In this document: positions 36,686 through 44,686 of the stretch, piece by piece
Layout: the number at the start of each line of letters is the position of its first letter
Position numbering within the stretch: position 1 is the first letter of the stretch
Source of the DNA: Methylococcus geothermalis
GTDB lineage: Bacteria; Pseudomonadota; Gammaproteobacteria; Methylococcales; Methylococcaceae
Reading direction: 5' to 3'
Length of the DNA stretch: 64,000 nucleotides
NCBI RefSeq assembly: GCF_012769535.1
Contig: NZ_CP046565.1
Location: 2,990,501 to 3,054,500, forward strand
Program-made: the position numbers and the translations under genes
Notes under the pieces: model-generated
The model's database searches: none
Told to the model about the DNA's origin: nothing
What the model saw: only the letters and a program-made list of their open reading frames with translations

Positions 36686-36745
36686 CGCTAACACCTGAAT
36701 TAAGCCGAACCGCGAAGCGGTTTCGGCTTGAATGAATTGTTAGAG
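36686..36745 (-). repeat. attC site 2
   Basis: The minus strand starts CTCTAAC (36745-36739) and ends GTTAGCG (36692-36686). The inner arms AATTCATTCAAGCCGAAACC and GGTTCGGCTTAATTCAGG are of the same type as class 1 integron aadA-type attC sites, unlike the other sites here. Confidence 0.9.
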
Positions 36746-36752
36746 CTCACGC

Positions 36753-37286
36753 CTAGCACCTCACGTTGCCTGCATTTCGTTTGATGCCCAAGGTTGCTAT
36801 GGCGGCTCTGCCGTACTTGATGTTGAAGTAACCGTGACTCCCGAAGCCGATCCGCCACGTGTACTTAGGGTCTCGCTCAATCCAGCCGACGTTGCCTCGC
36901 TCGACGAAGGAGATCACTCCTGAGGAGTCATCCGGGATGCCTTTGTTCTTGGCGTTCTGCAGATTAAGGGAAAGATTGGCGTGCATGAGCACGAACATTG
37001 GCCGAACCTGCATAGAGCCAACATTGAACCGAGACTGTGCGTAAGAAAGTGCCTGCCAAGCCAAAGCGTTGACCTCACCTAGCTTGTAACTTTTCAGGTA
37101 TTTGACTTCAACGCCGATCCAATCGTTATCAAACCCTCTATCGATCAAGTGTTGCTTGGGTTTTATCAGGAAATCGATGACAACGGGCTTGCCTTCCACG
37201 AGGCTCTCACCCGGAATATCCTTGTGGATAGTGAAGTCCCCGCTGAAGTCGCGGACGAATGCATCTTTGAGAGCCGGTTCACTCAT
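36753..37286 (-). CDS. PD-(D/E)XK-nuclease-like protein (integron cassette)
   Basis: In the 177-residue protein, VVIDFLIKPKQHLIDRGF followed by DWIGVEVKYLKS gives the D..ExK spacing of PD-(D/E)XK nucleases, with Asp in VIDFL and Glu-Val-Lys in the next strand. The remainder (AWQALSYAQSRF; VRPMFVLMH) fits the fold. No methylase or other partner is next to it. It may be a solitary nuclease or an immunity-type protein; the fold assignment is by motif only. Confidence 0.6.
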   Translation of the reverse strand: MSEPALKDAFVRDFSGDFTIHKDIPGESLVEGKPVVIDFLIKPKQHLIDRGFDNDWIGVEVKYLKSYKLGEVNALAWQALSYAQSRFNVGSMQVRPMFVLMHANLSLNLQNAKNKGIPDDSSGVISFVERGNVGWIERDPKYTWRIGFGSHGYFNIKYGRAAIATLGIKRNAGNVRC

Positions 37287-37293
37287 CAGTGAG

Positions 37294-37368
37294 CTCTAAC
37301 GTGCGGCATAACCGGCTGCTAACGAAGCGCAGCGTAGTTGGCAGTCCGAGTTGATGCGATTGTTAGGC
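37294..37368 (-). repeat. attC site 1
   Basis: The minus strand starts GCCTAAC (37368-37362) and ends GTTAGAG (37300-37294), with AATCGCATCAACTCGGACTG and CAGCCGGTTATGC arms. This is the attC of the first cassette, the one next to attI. Confidence 0.88.
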
Positions 37369-37382
37369 ATCTTTACTCCAAA

Positions 37383-37586
37383 CTAAAACATAATGCCATT
37401 TCTTGCAGCCCAATCCATTTGTGATTCGAGTTTTCCGCCGCATTTAGGACACCCTTTTGGTTTGCATTCATTGCATATTTTGAATTTCTCCCCACATTTC
37501 TTGCATGTTACCGATACGCTTTGTTCGGTAAATGGAAAGCATGTCGAGCCGCATTTGTCACAGCTTCCGTGATATAGATTCAGCAT
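37383..37586 (-). CDS. Zinc-ribbon protein (second gene of first cassette)
   Basis: The 67-residue protein has four CxxC-type pairs: CDKCGSTCF, CKKCGEKFKICNECKPKGC and CPKCGG, consistent with two small zinc ribbons. No other domain. It starts 14 bases after the P-loop gene and has no attC between them, so the two form one cassette. Base composition is clearly AT-rich compared with the core genome. Confidence 0.75.
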   Translation of the reverse strand: MLNLYHGSCDKCGSTCFPFTEQSVSVTCKKCGEKFKICNECKPKGCPKCGGKLESQMDWAARNGIMF

Positions 37587-37600
37587 AAAAATTTCCTCCG

Positions 37601-38101
37601 CTAGCTTGGTCTCTGCTCGCCAACAATGAATAGCCCCTCTGGAATTTCGTCAATTCGCTCTCTTGTCTTGCATATGCGATCCTGATTGGCGTCATCCGCA
37701 ATATTTACAGGGGCATCAAAATAGTTCTTTGAATATTGATCAAATAATTCTAGCCATTCACTATCCGCTTCGTTAATGTTGTCAATTAGTAGCACACATC
37801 CGTTGATTTGCCCCGCAAGAATGCGATTAATAGCGCTGTACATGAACGTTGCCAAAGTGCTGGACGGCATATACGAACAATCTAACTTGATTAGCTCAAA
37901 ATCTTTTTCAGTTGCAAACTCTGTAACACAAGCGGTTTTGCCAATTCCTGTCAGGCCAGACAAAACCGGGATTCTCAATTTTCCCGGAGAGTGGTCTCCG
38001 ATGATCACATGACCATCGCTGATGAGTTGTTTCATACGGACAACCTGAACGTTCCTATCGTAAGCATTAACGAGCGACAATTTCATTTTTTGGAAACTCA
38101 T
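37601..38101 (-). CDS. Small P-loop ATPase (first cassette)
   Basis: The 166-residue protein has Walker A in PVLSGLTGIGKTACVTEF and Walker B in CVLLIDNINEADSEWLELFD, with a KLDCSYMPSSTLATFMYSAI helix between. This is the nucleotide-binding half of an AAA/MoxR-type ATPase, but the lid domain and sensor 2 are missing; the protein ends soon after. It may need the zinc-ribbon partner. The first cassette is usually the best expressed in an integron. AT-rich. Confidence 0.7.
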   Translation of the reverse strand: MSFQKMKLSLVNAYDRNVQVVRMKQLISDGHVIIGDHSPGKLRIPVLSGLTGIGKTACVTEFATEKDFELIKLDCSYMPSSTLATFMYSAINRILAGQINGCVLLIDNINEADSEWLELFDQYSKNYFDAPVNIADDANQDRICKTRERIDEIPEGLFIVGEQRPS

Positions 38102-38116
38102 TTCGTAGCTCCTGAT

Positions 38117-38227
38117 TAAGCCTAACTACAAATGGACACCCTAAAGGGCGTATCTTCTTGCACCTTCAAGGTGTACAATTTTGATGCAACTCTACAGAAC
38201 AGCCTTTCTGATTGCAACATCGCGTAT
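38117..38227. promoter_or_regulatory. attI region of the integron
   Basis: The minus-strand core GTTAGGC (38123-38117) marks the point where the first cassette joins. The 104 bases from there to the intI start have no gene and should hold the integrase-binding sites and the intI promoter. No LexA box (CTGT-N8-ACAG) was found by eye. Confidence 0.7.
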
Positions 38228-39235
38228 ATGAGCACCCTAAAAATGAAGCTGCTCACACCTTCGGCTCCGTCGCCGCGACCGCCAAAACTTCTCGATCAGG
38301 TTCGTAACAAAATTCGGCTCAAGCATTACAGTCTGCGCACCGAACAGGCCTATGTGGACTGGGCACGGCGCTACATTTTCTTTCACGGCAAACGCCATCC
38401 GGCGGAAATGGGGGCGGCGGAAGTGGAAGCTTTTCTGACCCACTTGGCCGTGGAAGGAAGGGTTGCCGCCTCTACGCAGAATCAGGCGCGCGCGGCGTTA
38501 TTGTTTCTGTATCGGGAAGTGCTGCAGCAGGAGCTGCCTTGGCTCGAAGGGGTGGAAGCAGCCAAGGAATCCCGCCGCATACCGGTGGTCTTGACCCATG
38601 GGGAAGTCAACGCTTTGCTGGATCGTTTGCAAGGGGTGCACGGCTTGATCGGCCGCCTGTTGTATGGAACGGGAATGCGGCTGATGGAGGCGATGCGGCT
38701 GCGGGTCAAGGACATCGAGTTTGAACGCAGAGAAATCATCATACGGGACGGGAAAGGATTTAAGGATCGGGTAACGATGTTGCCTGCGGTATTGATCGAA
38801 CCTTTGGAAATGCATCTGCAGGCCGTCAAGCGGCAGCATGAGGACGATCTTAAGGCAGGGTTCGGCAGCGTTTATCTGCCCTTTGCGCTTGAGCGAAAAT
38901 ATCCGAATGCAGGGAAAGAATGGGGCTGGCAGTATGTGTTTCCGGCAACCCAGGTTTCGGTCGATCCCCGCTCGGGCGCGATGCGCCGCCATCACCTCGA
39001 TGAAAAATGCATCCAGCGGGCGATGAAACAGGCGGTGCGGGATACCGGGCTGGCCAAGCCGGCGACACCGCATACCTTGCGGCATTCGTTTGCAACCCAT
39101 CTGCTGCAAGCCGGCTATGACATCCGCACCGTTCAGGAATTGCTGGGGCACAAGGATGTCAGCACGACGATGATTTACACCCACGTGCTTAACCGGGGCG
39201 GGCAAGGCGTAGTGAGTCCGTTGGATCGAATCTAA
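38228..39235 (+). CDS. intI: Integron integrase
   Basis: This tyrosine recombinase of 335 residues shows catalytic Arg in [16 protein letters not shown], the HxxR box in [20 protein letters not shown] in [17 protein letters not shown], and the nucleophile Tyr in MIYTHV. The integron-specific insert is present ([19 protein letters not shown]), and it ends in VSPLDRI as IntI proteins do. It cuts and joins attI and folded attC sites. The ATG at 38228 fits the family N-terminus; an upstream ATG (38132) would read through attI. It appears intact. Confidence 0.95.
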   Translation: MSTLKMKLLTPSAPSPRPPKLLDQVRNKIRLKHYSLRTEQAYVDWARRYIFFHGKRHPAEMGAAEVEAFLTHLAVEGRVAASTQNQARAALLFLYREVLQQELPWLEGVEAAKESRRIPVVLTHGEVNALLDRLQGVHGLIGRLLYGTGMRLMEAMRLRVKDIEFERREIIIRDGKGFKDRVTMLPAVLIEPLEMHLQAVKRQHEDDLKAGFGSVYLPFALERKYPNAGKEWGWQYVFPATQVSVDPRSGAMRRHHLDEKCIQRAMKQAVRDTGLAKPATPHTLRHSFATHLLQAGYDIRTVQELLGHKDVSTTMIYTHVLNRGGQGVVSPLDRI

Positions 39236-39308
39236 GCGGATAAAATTCTTTGTACCCCGGCCCACTCCCACGAGGCGGGCGCATCATGCCAAACTACCCG
39301 GAGCGACT

Positions 39309-39620
39309 TTGGTAACGGGAAACCTCTTGAAACCGCCCCTCCCTAATTCGAGAACCCGCCTCAGCGCCACGGTCGACCGCCAGGCCCAGCGCCTGCGCCG
39401 GGCCGAGCGCGAGCGCCGCGGGGTGCTGGCGCAGACGGCCTATCTCGGCACGCTGGGGCTGGTGTTCGTGCTGCCGCTGGTGGCGGGGGCGTATCTGGGG
39501 CGATGGCTGGACCAGCACAGTGCGGGCTATTCGATCCGCTGGACGCTGAGCCTGTTGTTCCTCGGGCTGGTCGTCGGCGCCTGGAACGCCTGGCAGCTGA
39601 TCCGGCGGCATGAGGATTGA
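39309..39620 (+). CDS. atpQ: N-type ATPase accessory protein (AtpQ/AtpI-like)
   Basis: The 103-residue protein has two membrane helices (LGTLGLVFVLPLVAGAYLGR; TLSLLFLGLVVGAWNAW) after a basic N-terminus, the form of the AtpI/AtpQ-type protein encoded in N-ATPase operons. It probably helps assemble the c-ring. No ATG is available; TTG 39309 or TTG 39327 is the start. In the usual N-ATPase order atpD-atpC come before it and atpR after; here integron DNA precedes and atpB follows directly after 6 bases. Confidence 0.75.
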   Translation: MVTGNLLKPPLPNSRTRLSATVDRQAQRLRRAERERRGVLAQTAYLGTLGLVFVLPLVAGAYLGRWLDQHSAGYSIRWTLSLLFLGLVVGAWNAWQLIRRHED

Positions 39621-39626
39621 GCGGGG

Positions 39627-40313
39627 ATGGAGCAGATCGACTTTTTCGCCAGCGTCCTCGGCCACATCGGGCCGGTGGCGATCAGTGACAGCCTCCTCAC
39701 GTCGGTGCTGGTGACGGGCTTGCTCGCGGCGGTTTCGGCGGTCCTGACCCGGCGCAGGACGGCGCTGCCAGACCGCGTTCAGGTGGTCCTGGAAGGCATC
39801 GTGTCGGCTTGCGAGAACGCGGTGCGCGACGTGATCCCGACCGCTTACCGCGAGGTGACGCCGTTCATCATGAGCCTGTGGCTGTTCCTGGCGACCGCCA
39901 ACCTGATCAGCCTCATTCCCGGCTTCGATTCGCCCACGCGGGATCTGTCAGTGACTTCAGCACTGGCCGTGCTGGTATTCTTCTCCGTGCACTGGTTCGG
40001 CATCCGCCAGCAGGGGCTGTCAGCCTATCTGAAGCACTACCTGACGCCCAACCCCATCCTGCTGCCCTTCCACCTGATCGGCGAAATCACCCGCACGCTG
40101 GCGCTGGCGATCCGTCTGTTCGGTAACATGATGAGTATGGAACTGATCGGGCTGCTGCTGCTGGTCATCGGCGGACTGTTCGTGCCGGTGCCGATCTTGC
40201 TTCTGCACATCGTCGAGGGCTTGGTGCAGGCGTATATTTTCGGCATTCTGGCACTGGTTTATATCGCCGGCGGCATTCAGTCCGGCCCGCAACAGGAGAA
40301 CCACTCCCCATGA
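39627..40313 (+). CDS. atpB: N-type ATPase subunit a
   Basis: This 228-residue membrane subunit a has the stator Arg in [20 protein letters not shown] and several helices. Its middle ([36 protein letters not shown]) is what recurs as a fragment at 25.1 kb. It overlaps atpE by 4 bases (ATGA), so the genes are translationally coupled. Confidence 0.93.
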   Translation: MEQIDFFASVLGHIGPVAISDSLLTSVLVTGLLAAVSAVLTRRRTALPDRVQVVLEGIVSACENAVRDVIPTAYREVTPFIMSLWLFLATANLISLIPGFDSPTRDLSVTSALAVLVFFSVHWFGIRQQGLSAYLKHYLTPNPILLPFHLIGEITRTLALAIRLFGNMMSMELIGLLLLVIGGLFVPVPILLLHIVEGLVQAYIFGILALVYIAGGIQSGPQQENHSP

Positions 40314-40576
40314 ACGACATGACCGGGTTCGTCAGCCTCTCCACCGTGGCCGCGGTGGCCGGCATCGCCGTGGCGGTGATGATGCCGGCGCTGGCCATGG
40401 GCCGCGCCATTGCCACGGCGCTGGAAGCCCTGGCGCGCCAACCGGAGGCGGAAAAGTCCATCATGCGCACCCTGTTCATTGGGCTGGCGATGATCGAGTC
40501 GCTGGCCATCTATGCGCTGGTGATCGTACTGATCGTGCTGTTCCGCAATCCGCTGATCGAATACCTCGGCCGCTGA
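40310..40576 (+). CDS. atpE: N-type ATPase subunit c
   Basis: This 88-residue rotor subunit is a two-helix hairpin with the RQPEAEK loop. The ion-binding helix reads [16 protein letters not shown], with Glu63, Ser64 and Tyr68 in the positions of the Na+-binding Glu, Ser and Tyr of sodium-type c subunits. In helix 1 the expected Gln is Met30, and the Thr next to Ser is Leu65. Length and sequence are typical for the N-type family otherwise. Confidence 0.93.
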   Translation: MNDMTGFVSLSTVAAVAGIAVAVMMPALAMGRAIATALEALARQPEAEKSIMRTLFIGLAMIESLAIYALVIVLIVLFRNPLIEYLGR

Positions 40577-40578
40577 CC

Positions 40579-41340
40579 GTGGACCTGAACCCTTCCACCT
40601 TCGTTCTGGAAGTCGCCAATTTCCTGATCCTGGTGTGGCTGCTCAAGCGCTTCCTGTACCAGCCGGTGAGCGCGGCCATCGACGAACGGCGCCGGCAGAT
40701 CGCCCGGACGGTGGACGAGGCCCACGAGACCCAGGCGGCGGCGGAAGCCTTGCGGATGCAGTACGAATCGCGGCTGGCCGATTGGGAAACCGAAAAACGG
40801 CAGGCGCGCGAAACCTTCAAACGGGAACTCGAAGCGGAACGGCAGCGCGCTTTGGGCGAGCTGGAGAAGGCGCTGGAGGCCGAACGGGAAAAGGCCCAAG
40901 TACTGATCGAGCGCCAGCGCCGCGACATGGAATCGGACCTTAAGCGCGAGGCCCTGCGCCTGAGCCGGCAGTTCGCTGCCCGCTTTCTCGAACGGCTGGC
41001 CGGGCCGGAGATGGAAGCCGCCCTGCTCCGGATGTTCGGCGAGGACCTCGCCGCCATGCCCCCCGAGCACTGGCTCGCGCTCACACGCGCGCTGGAGGAA
41101 CCGGAACGCGCCGAAGCCGAAATCGCCAGCGCGTTCCCGCTGAAGCCCGAATCCTGCGCCGACCTCACGCGGCTGATCGAGACCCGCACCGGCCGGACCA
41201 TCACCTGGCGTTTCCGCCAGGACCCCGCCCTGATCTGCGGCATCCGGCTGCGGGCGGGCCATCGGGTACTTTCAGCCAATGTCAGTGAGGAACTGAAGTT
41301 TTTCGCGAACGGGGCGGAGAACTCCCTTGGCGGCGGGTGA
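40579..41340 (+). CDS. atpF: N-type ATPase subunit b with delta-like C-terminus
   Basis: The 253-residue protein has one N-terminal membrane helix (FVLEVANFLILVWLLKRFLY), a long charged coiled coil (residues 35-130), and a C-terminal region ending DPALICGIRLRAGHRVLSAN, then VSEELKFF, resembling the end of the delta/OSCP subunit. N-ATPases lack a separate delta gene, and a b-delta fusion is expected. Start GTG 40579, two bases after atpE. The next expected gene, atpA, is 9 kb away. Confidence 0.9.
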   Translation: MDLNPSTFVLEVANFLILVWLLKRFLYQPVSAAIDERRRQIARTVDEAHETQAAAEALRMQYESRLADWETEKRQARETFKRELEAERQRALGELEKALEAEREKAQVLIERQRRDMESDLKREALRLSRQFAARFLERLAGPEMEAALLRMFGEDLAAMPPEHWLALTRALEEPERAEAEIASAFPLKPESCADLTRLIETRTGRTITWRFRQDPALICGIRLRAGHRVLSANVSEELKFFANGAENSLGGG

Positions 41341-41358
41341 ACCCCGGCCGCTCCAGCG

Positions 41359-41562
41359 TCACTGCAGGTCTTGCACGGCCTTGACGGCCGCACGGGCGTC
41401 GACGATACCTGCCCCGCACGCGCCCTGAAGGCCTGCCCTGAGCTCAGCCGAAGGGTCGGTCGCGCAGCGGGTGCCCTCCGGGAACGGCCGAGCGGTCGCC
41501 GTGAGGATGTCCCTGACCTTCTGAGGGTTCAGCCTTAGCGCAAGCGCGAAAGACGAAAACAA
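41359..41562 (-). pseudogene. C-terminal fragment of a subtilase-like protease
   Basis: The minus-strand frame reads LNPQKVRDILTATARPFPEG, then GACGAGIVDARAAVKAV. It matches the end of the subtilase at 47029 (LNPQRIMAILRDTARPFPEG; GQCGAGIVDAYAAVKAA). The catalytic domain is absent. It lies 18 bases after atpF, converging with it. Confidence 0.8.
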
Positions 41563-41690
41563 GAGCCCGCTTCCTTCACCGCCATGTCAGCGGCCCCAAA
41601 GAGCACTTTGAGAAAGGTGCCCTTGCCTTTCGTCGATCAATCAGCACGACGCCGCTGGACCCCGAGGCACCGGCTAAACGTACTCGCTAT

Positions 41691-42620
41691 CTATCGATCC
41701 TGCCCCAAGTAATGGCGAAACCAGGCAATTTGCTCCTGGGCTTGATATAAGGCGTTCTTGGGCTCGCGAATGCCATGACCCTCGCCGTTGAATTCCACCA
41801 TTCGAGCCGGCGTGCCTCGACCCGAGATGCCCGCATAGAAGTTCGCCGCGATGCCGACGGGCAGGAAATCCTGGCTGCCGTGGAAAACCAGCGTGGGGGT
41901 CACCACGCGGGCGGCTTGATAGATGGGGGAATCGGCGCGGTACTTTCTCAGGTTCTGATAGGGTGTTTTCCCTTCCAGAAAGGCTATGAACGCTGTATAG
42001 CCGGAGGCAAACTCGGTGGGAATATCGAGGAGGCTGCAAGCCGGATTGGCCGCAGCGTAAAGACGGGGATGCCGCGACACGCTCTGGCTCGCAAAATAGC
42101 CACCGTAGGAACACCCTGAAATGCCGACCCGCTGTTGGGAGGTATAGCCTTTGGCTATCAGCTTACGCACGAACTGGGCGGCCTCATCGATATCTATCCG
42201 GCCGAAATGGCGGCCGTTTGCCAGATCGAACCATCGTTCTTCTCCCCACCCCGGACGCATCTGTAAAGGCAGCACCAGAACGGAAATGCCGAAGTTGGGC
42301 AACAGATTGAAAGGCGACTCGGCCACGGCGCTCCAACTATTGACCATCTCGCCGCCAGGGCCTCCCTGCTGCCACAAGACCATCGGAACATTCCGAGGGG
42401 GAAATGCTGCTCCGGCAGGTTGGATGAGATAGGCCGAACGCTGCGCGCCGCTTTTGACCGCGAGCGAAATCGTATGAACCTGAACGGAATTCTGCGCCTT
42501 CGCCTGGGCGTTATCTGCCGTCAAATCGTTGGGCTGGCCGGGCGGCATGGCACCGAACGCACTTATCGCTGAGAAACCAACGAAAGCGACAAAAATGATA
42601 AGTCCTGCATAACGGGCCAT
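41691..42620 (-). CDS. Secreted alpha/beta hydrolase (S9 prolyl-oligopeptidase-like)
   Basis: The 309-residue protein has a signal peptide (MARYAGLIIFVAFVGFSAIS) and an alpha/beta-hydrolase core: nucleophile Ser in VGISGCSYGGYFASQ, Asp in HGSQDFLPV and His in FNGEGHGI, with an oxyanion-type LWQQGGPGG. A peptidase or esterase of the periplasm or exterior; substrate unknown. ATG 42620 fits the signal peptide. Confidence 0.85.
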   Translation of the reverse strand: MARYAGLIIFVAFVGFSAISAFGAMPPGQPNDLTADNAQAKAQNSVQVHTISLAVKSGAQRSAYLIQPAGAAFPPRNVPMVLWQQGGPGGEMVNSWSAVAESPFNLLPNFGISVLVLPLQMRPGWGEERWFDLANGRHFGRIDIDEAAQFVRKLIAKGYTSQQRVGISGCSYGGYFASQSVSRHPRLYAAANPACSLLDIPTEFASGYTAFIAFLEGKTPYQNLRKYRADSPIYQAARVVTPTLVFHGSQDFLPVGIAANFYAGISGRGTPARMVEFNGEGHGIREPKNALYQAQEQIAWFRHYLGQDR

Positions 42621-42728
42621 GATAACTTCCTTCGATAGCCTTGCTGGCGAGAGTATGGAATTACCTTTCAAACTGTATTACCCTGCCCCTGTGGAATACC
42701 TGGCAAGCAATTTTCAATTCCGTTGGGC

Positions 42729-44582
42729 TCAGTTCCTTGGATAGGTATCGAATATCGCGCCAACCCGCTTGCTTTGGCCCATCTTCAATACACAGGTTGT
42801 CTTCTTACCACTACAGGCGCCACTCCAACCCTTGAAGCGGGAGCCTTCGCCCGCTGCTGCCGTCAACGTCACTCGGGCCCCTTTCTCGAAACTGGCCAAG
42901 GTGGTCCGGCAATCTTCCCGGCAGGACAATCCGGCGGGTTCGCTGTTGACGGTTCCAGTGCCCTTGCCCTTCTTGATCAGCTGAAGTGTCTTTGTGTTGG
43001 CACTGGCAGGGCGGAACGAGACGCTTACGGTCTTGTTGGCTTTCATGGTCAACATGCACGATGCCTTCGGAGGCCCTATCCACTGCCCGCAGTCACCCGA
43101 CCAGCCGCCTATCACTTGGCCGGAACCCGGCTTGGCGAACAAAAAGACATAGCTGCCTTCCTCGAAGGCGGCGTTGCAGACCGTCCCGCAATCGATACCC
43201 TCCGGTGAGCTGGTGACGGTCCCCTCGCCCGACTTGGCCATGGTGATGGTGTAGGTGCGCGGCTGGGGGGCGTCGCCACCTCGTTTGCTTTGAACGATGC
43301 CGCTGTTCAACCACACCGCGGTGACGTTGCCAGCATCATCGGCGACGACCTGGGGAGACGCGCTGGCCGGTCCTGCCTCGGCAAGCCGGGTGGCGGCTCC
43401 CCAGCTTGCCGAAGCGTAACGGGCACTTTGGACGCTCACGCCGCGATCGTCGACGCGCTCCCACACGACCGTCGCCGTACCCGCGCGATCCGAAGCCACC
43501 TTTGGCGAAGGCAAACCTCGCTCTCCCCAGGTCTCGAGTTTGCCCGCGACGCCGATATCCACGGGTCTACTCCAGCCTTCATTGCCGAAGCGGGCACTCT
43601 GGATGATCAAATCGCTACCGACCTTGGCACCCCAAACCGCGGTCACGTTGCCGGTTCCGTCGACCGCGACTTGCGCCTTGCCGGCTTGGGCGCCCGCATC
43701 ACTCAGATCTATCGGGGCAGTCCAGGCGCCGGCACGGAATCTGGCGCTCTGGACGATCCGATCCGCGGCGCCGGCCAGCTCCCATACCACCGTGACATTG
43801 CCGTTGGAGTCGGTTGCCACGTTCGGCCTCCTTGCGTCTTTTCCCGGAACGCTGATTTCGGCGGGAGCAGCCCAGTGTCCCTCGCTGAACCGGGCACTCT
43901 GGATGGTTACACCGCCGTCACCTCCGCGTTCCCATACCGCGGTCACATTGCCATTGGCATCCGCGGCCACTTGAGGAGACGCGGTCGCCGTACCGGCATC
44001 TCCCAGGTCGACGACTTTCTCCCAGCTCCCTCCAATGGACCGCGCGCTTTGGATAGTGCTTCCGCGCTGCCAAACGACCGTGACGTTTCCGCTCCCGTCC
44101 ACGGCCACGGCGGGAGACCGCGCATCCAGGCCAGGGGCGCTGAGGCTGATCGGGCTGCTCCAGCCGCCGTTGCTGAAACGGGCGGTCCGAACCGCCCACT
44201 GCTCGCCGGTTTTCGATTCCCAGACGGCAATCACGGCGCCAGCCGGCTCCGCCACGGCACGGGGCTGCCAATTGCTGCCCGTGCCATCGATGTCGATGGC
44301 ACCGCTCCAGCCGGTGCTGAAGCGGTTGCCCTGCAGGATCGTATTCTCGTTCGCATGATCGAGCCCCCAGATGACGGTCACGTTGCCGCTCGCATCCACG
44401 GCTGCCGCAGGATTGCGAGCGATCCGGCCGGCGGCGCTGAGATCGACGACCTGATCCGACCACGACCCTTCCGCCAGGGCGCGCCCTGGCGAGCAAACGA
44501 GACTTGCCAGGACTCCCCAAGCCCACAAGGGCGGAATGGAGAAGCGCCCTGTGGGGCGGACTTCGTTTGCAAGACGGAACAT
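42729..44582 (-). CDS. Secreted beta-propeller-like repeat protein with InlB-type C-terminal repeats
   Basis: In the 617-residue protein, a signal peptide ending ALAEGSW is followed by about eight repeats of 45-50 residues carrying a VAVDGSGNVTVVWQ..IQSARF motif. The C-terminal part has two Cys-containing bacterial repeat units (DCGTVCNAAFEEGSYVFLFA; SCREDCRTTLASFEKGARV) with WSGDC and WSGAC motifs. Probably an extracellular binding or adhesion protein. ATG 44582 gives the signal peptide. Confidence 0.8.
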   Translation of the reverse strand: MFRLANEVRPTGRFSIPPLWAWGVLASLVCSPGRALAEGSWSDQVVDLSAAGRIARNPAAAVDASGNVTVIWGLDHANENTILQGNRFSTGWSGAIDIDGTGSNWQPRAVAEPAGAVIAVWESKTGEQWAVRTARFSNGGWSSPISLSAPGLDARSPAVAVDGSGNVTVVWQRGSTIQSARSIGGSWEKVVDLGDAGTATASPQVAADANGNVTAVWERGGDGGVTIQSARFSEGHWAAPAEISVPGKDARRPNVATDSNGNVTVVWELAGAADRIVQSARFRAGAWTAPIDLSDAGAQAGKAQVAVDGTGNVTAVWGAKVGSDLIIQSARFGNEGWSRPVDIGVAGKLETWGERGLPSPKVASDRAGTATVVWERVDDRGVSVQSARYASASWGAATRLAEAGPASASPQVVADDAGNVTAVWLNSGIVQSKRGGDAPQPRTYTITMAKSGEGTVTSSPEGIDCGTVCNAAFEEGSYVFLFAKPGSGQVIGGWSGDCGQWIGPPKASCMLTMKANKTVSVSFRPASANTKTLQLIKKGKGTGTVNSEPAGLSCREDCRTTLASFEKGARVTLTAAAGEGSRFKGWSGACSGKKTTCVLKMGQSKRVGAIFDTYPRN

Positions 44583-44686
44583 AGGCAAGGCACGGTCTCC
44601 GAATGTTGATGGCTCAAAGGGTGAAACTTGGTTCGTCACGCCGGATCGGAGAGGCCGAAGAGATCCCCTCCCGTCATCTCCCGCCT

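Larger units (their letters stand above)
28445..39235 (-). mobile_element. Chromosomal integron: intI, attI and cassette array
   Basis: An integron integrase is transcribed rightwards (38228-39235). To its left is an attI-like core, and then a run of minus-strand genes each followed by an attC site, so all cassettes read away from intI in the canonical way. Eight attC sites are identifiable (ends near 37294, 36686, 35761, 35101, 34612, 34042, 33315 and 29124). The last cassette (28445-29107) has no attC and ends in a duplicated segment, so the far end of the array was truncated by recombination. Confidence 0.88.

Noticed and set aside
38132-38227. Earlier start for the integrase
   Set aside because: It would add 32 residues read from the attI region that do not fit the IntI N-terminus.
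38124-38227. LexA box controlling intI
   Set aside because: No CTGT-N8-ACAG could be found in the region by eye.
39621-39626. atpR between atpQ and atpB
   Set aside because: Only six bases separate the two genes, and no other small membrane gene of that type is nearby, so atpR is judged absent here.
42729-44582. Repeats of the 617-residue protein as a CRISPR or DNA-level tandem array
   Set aside because: Repeat units are about 140-150 bases, diverged, and in frame as protein repeats; no short direct repeats with spacers exist in the window.
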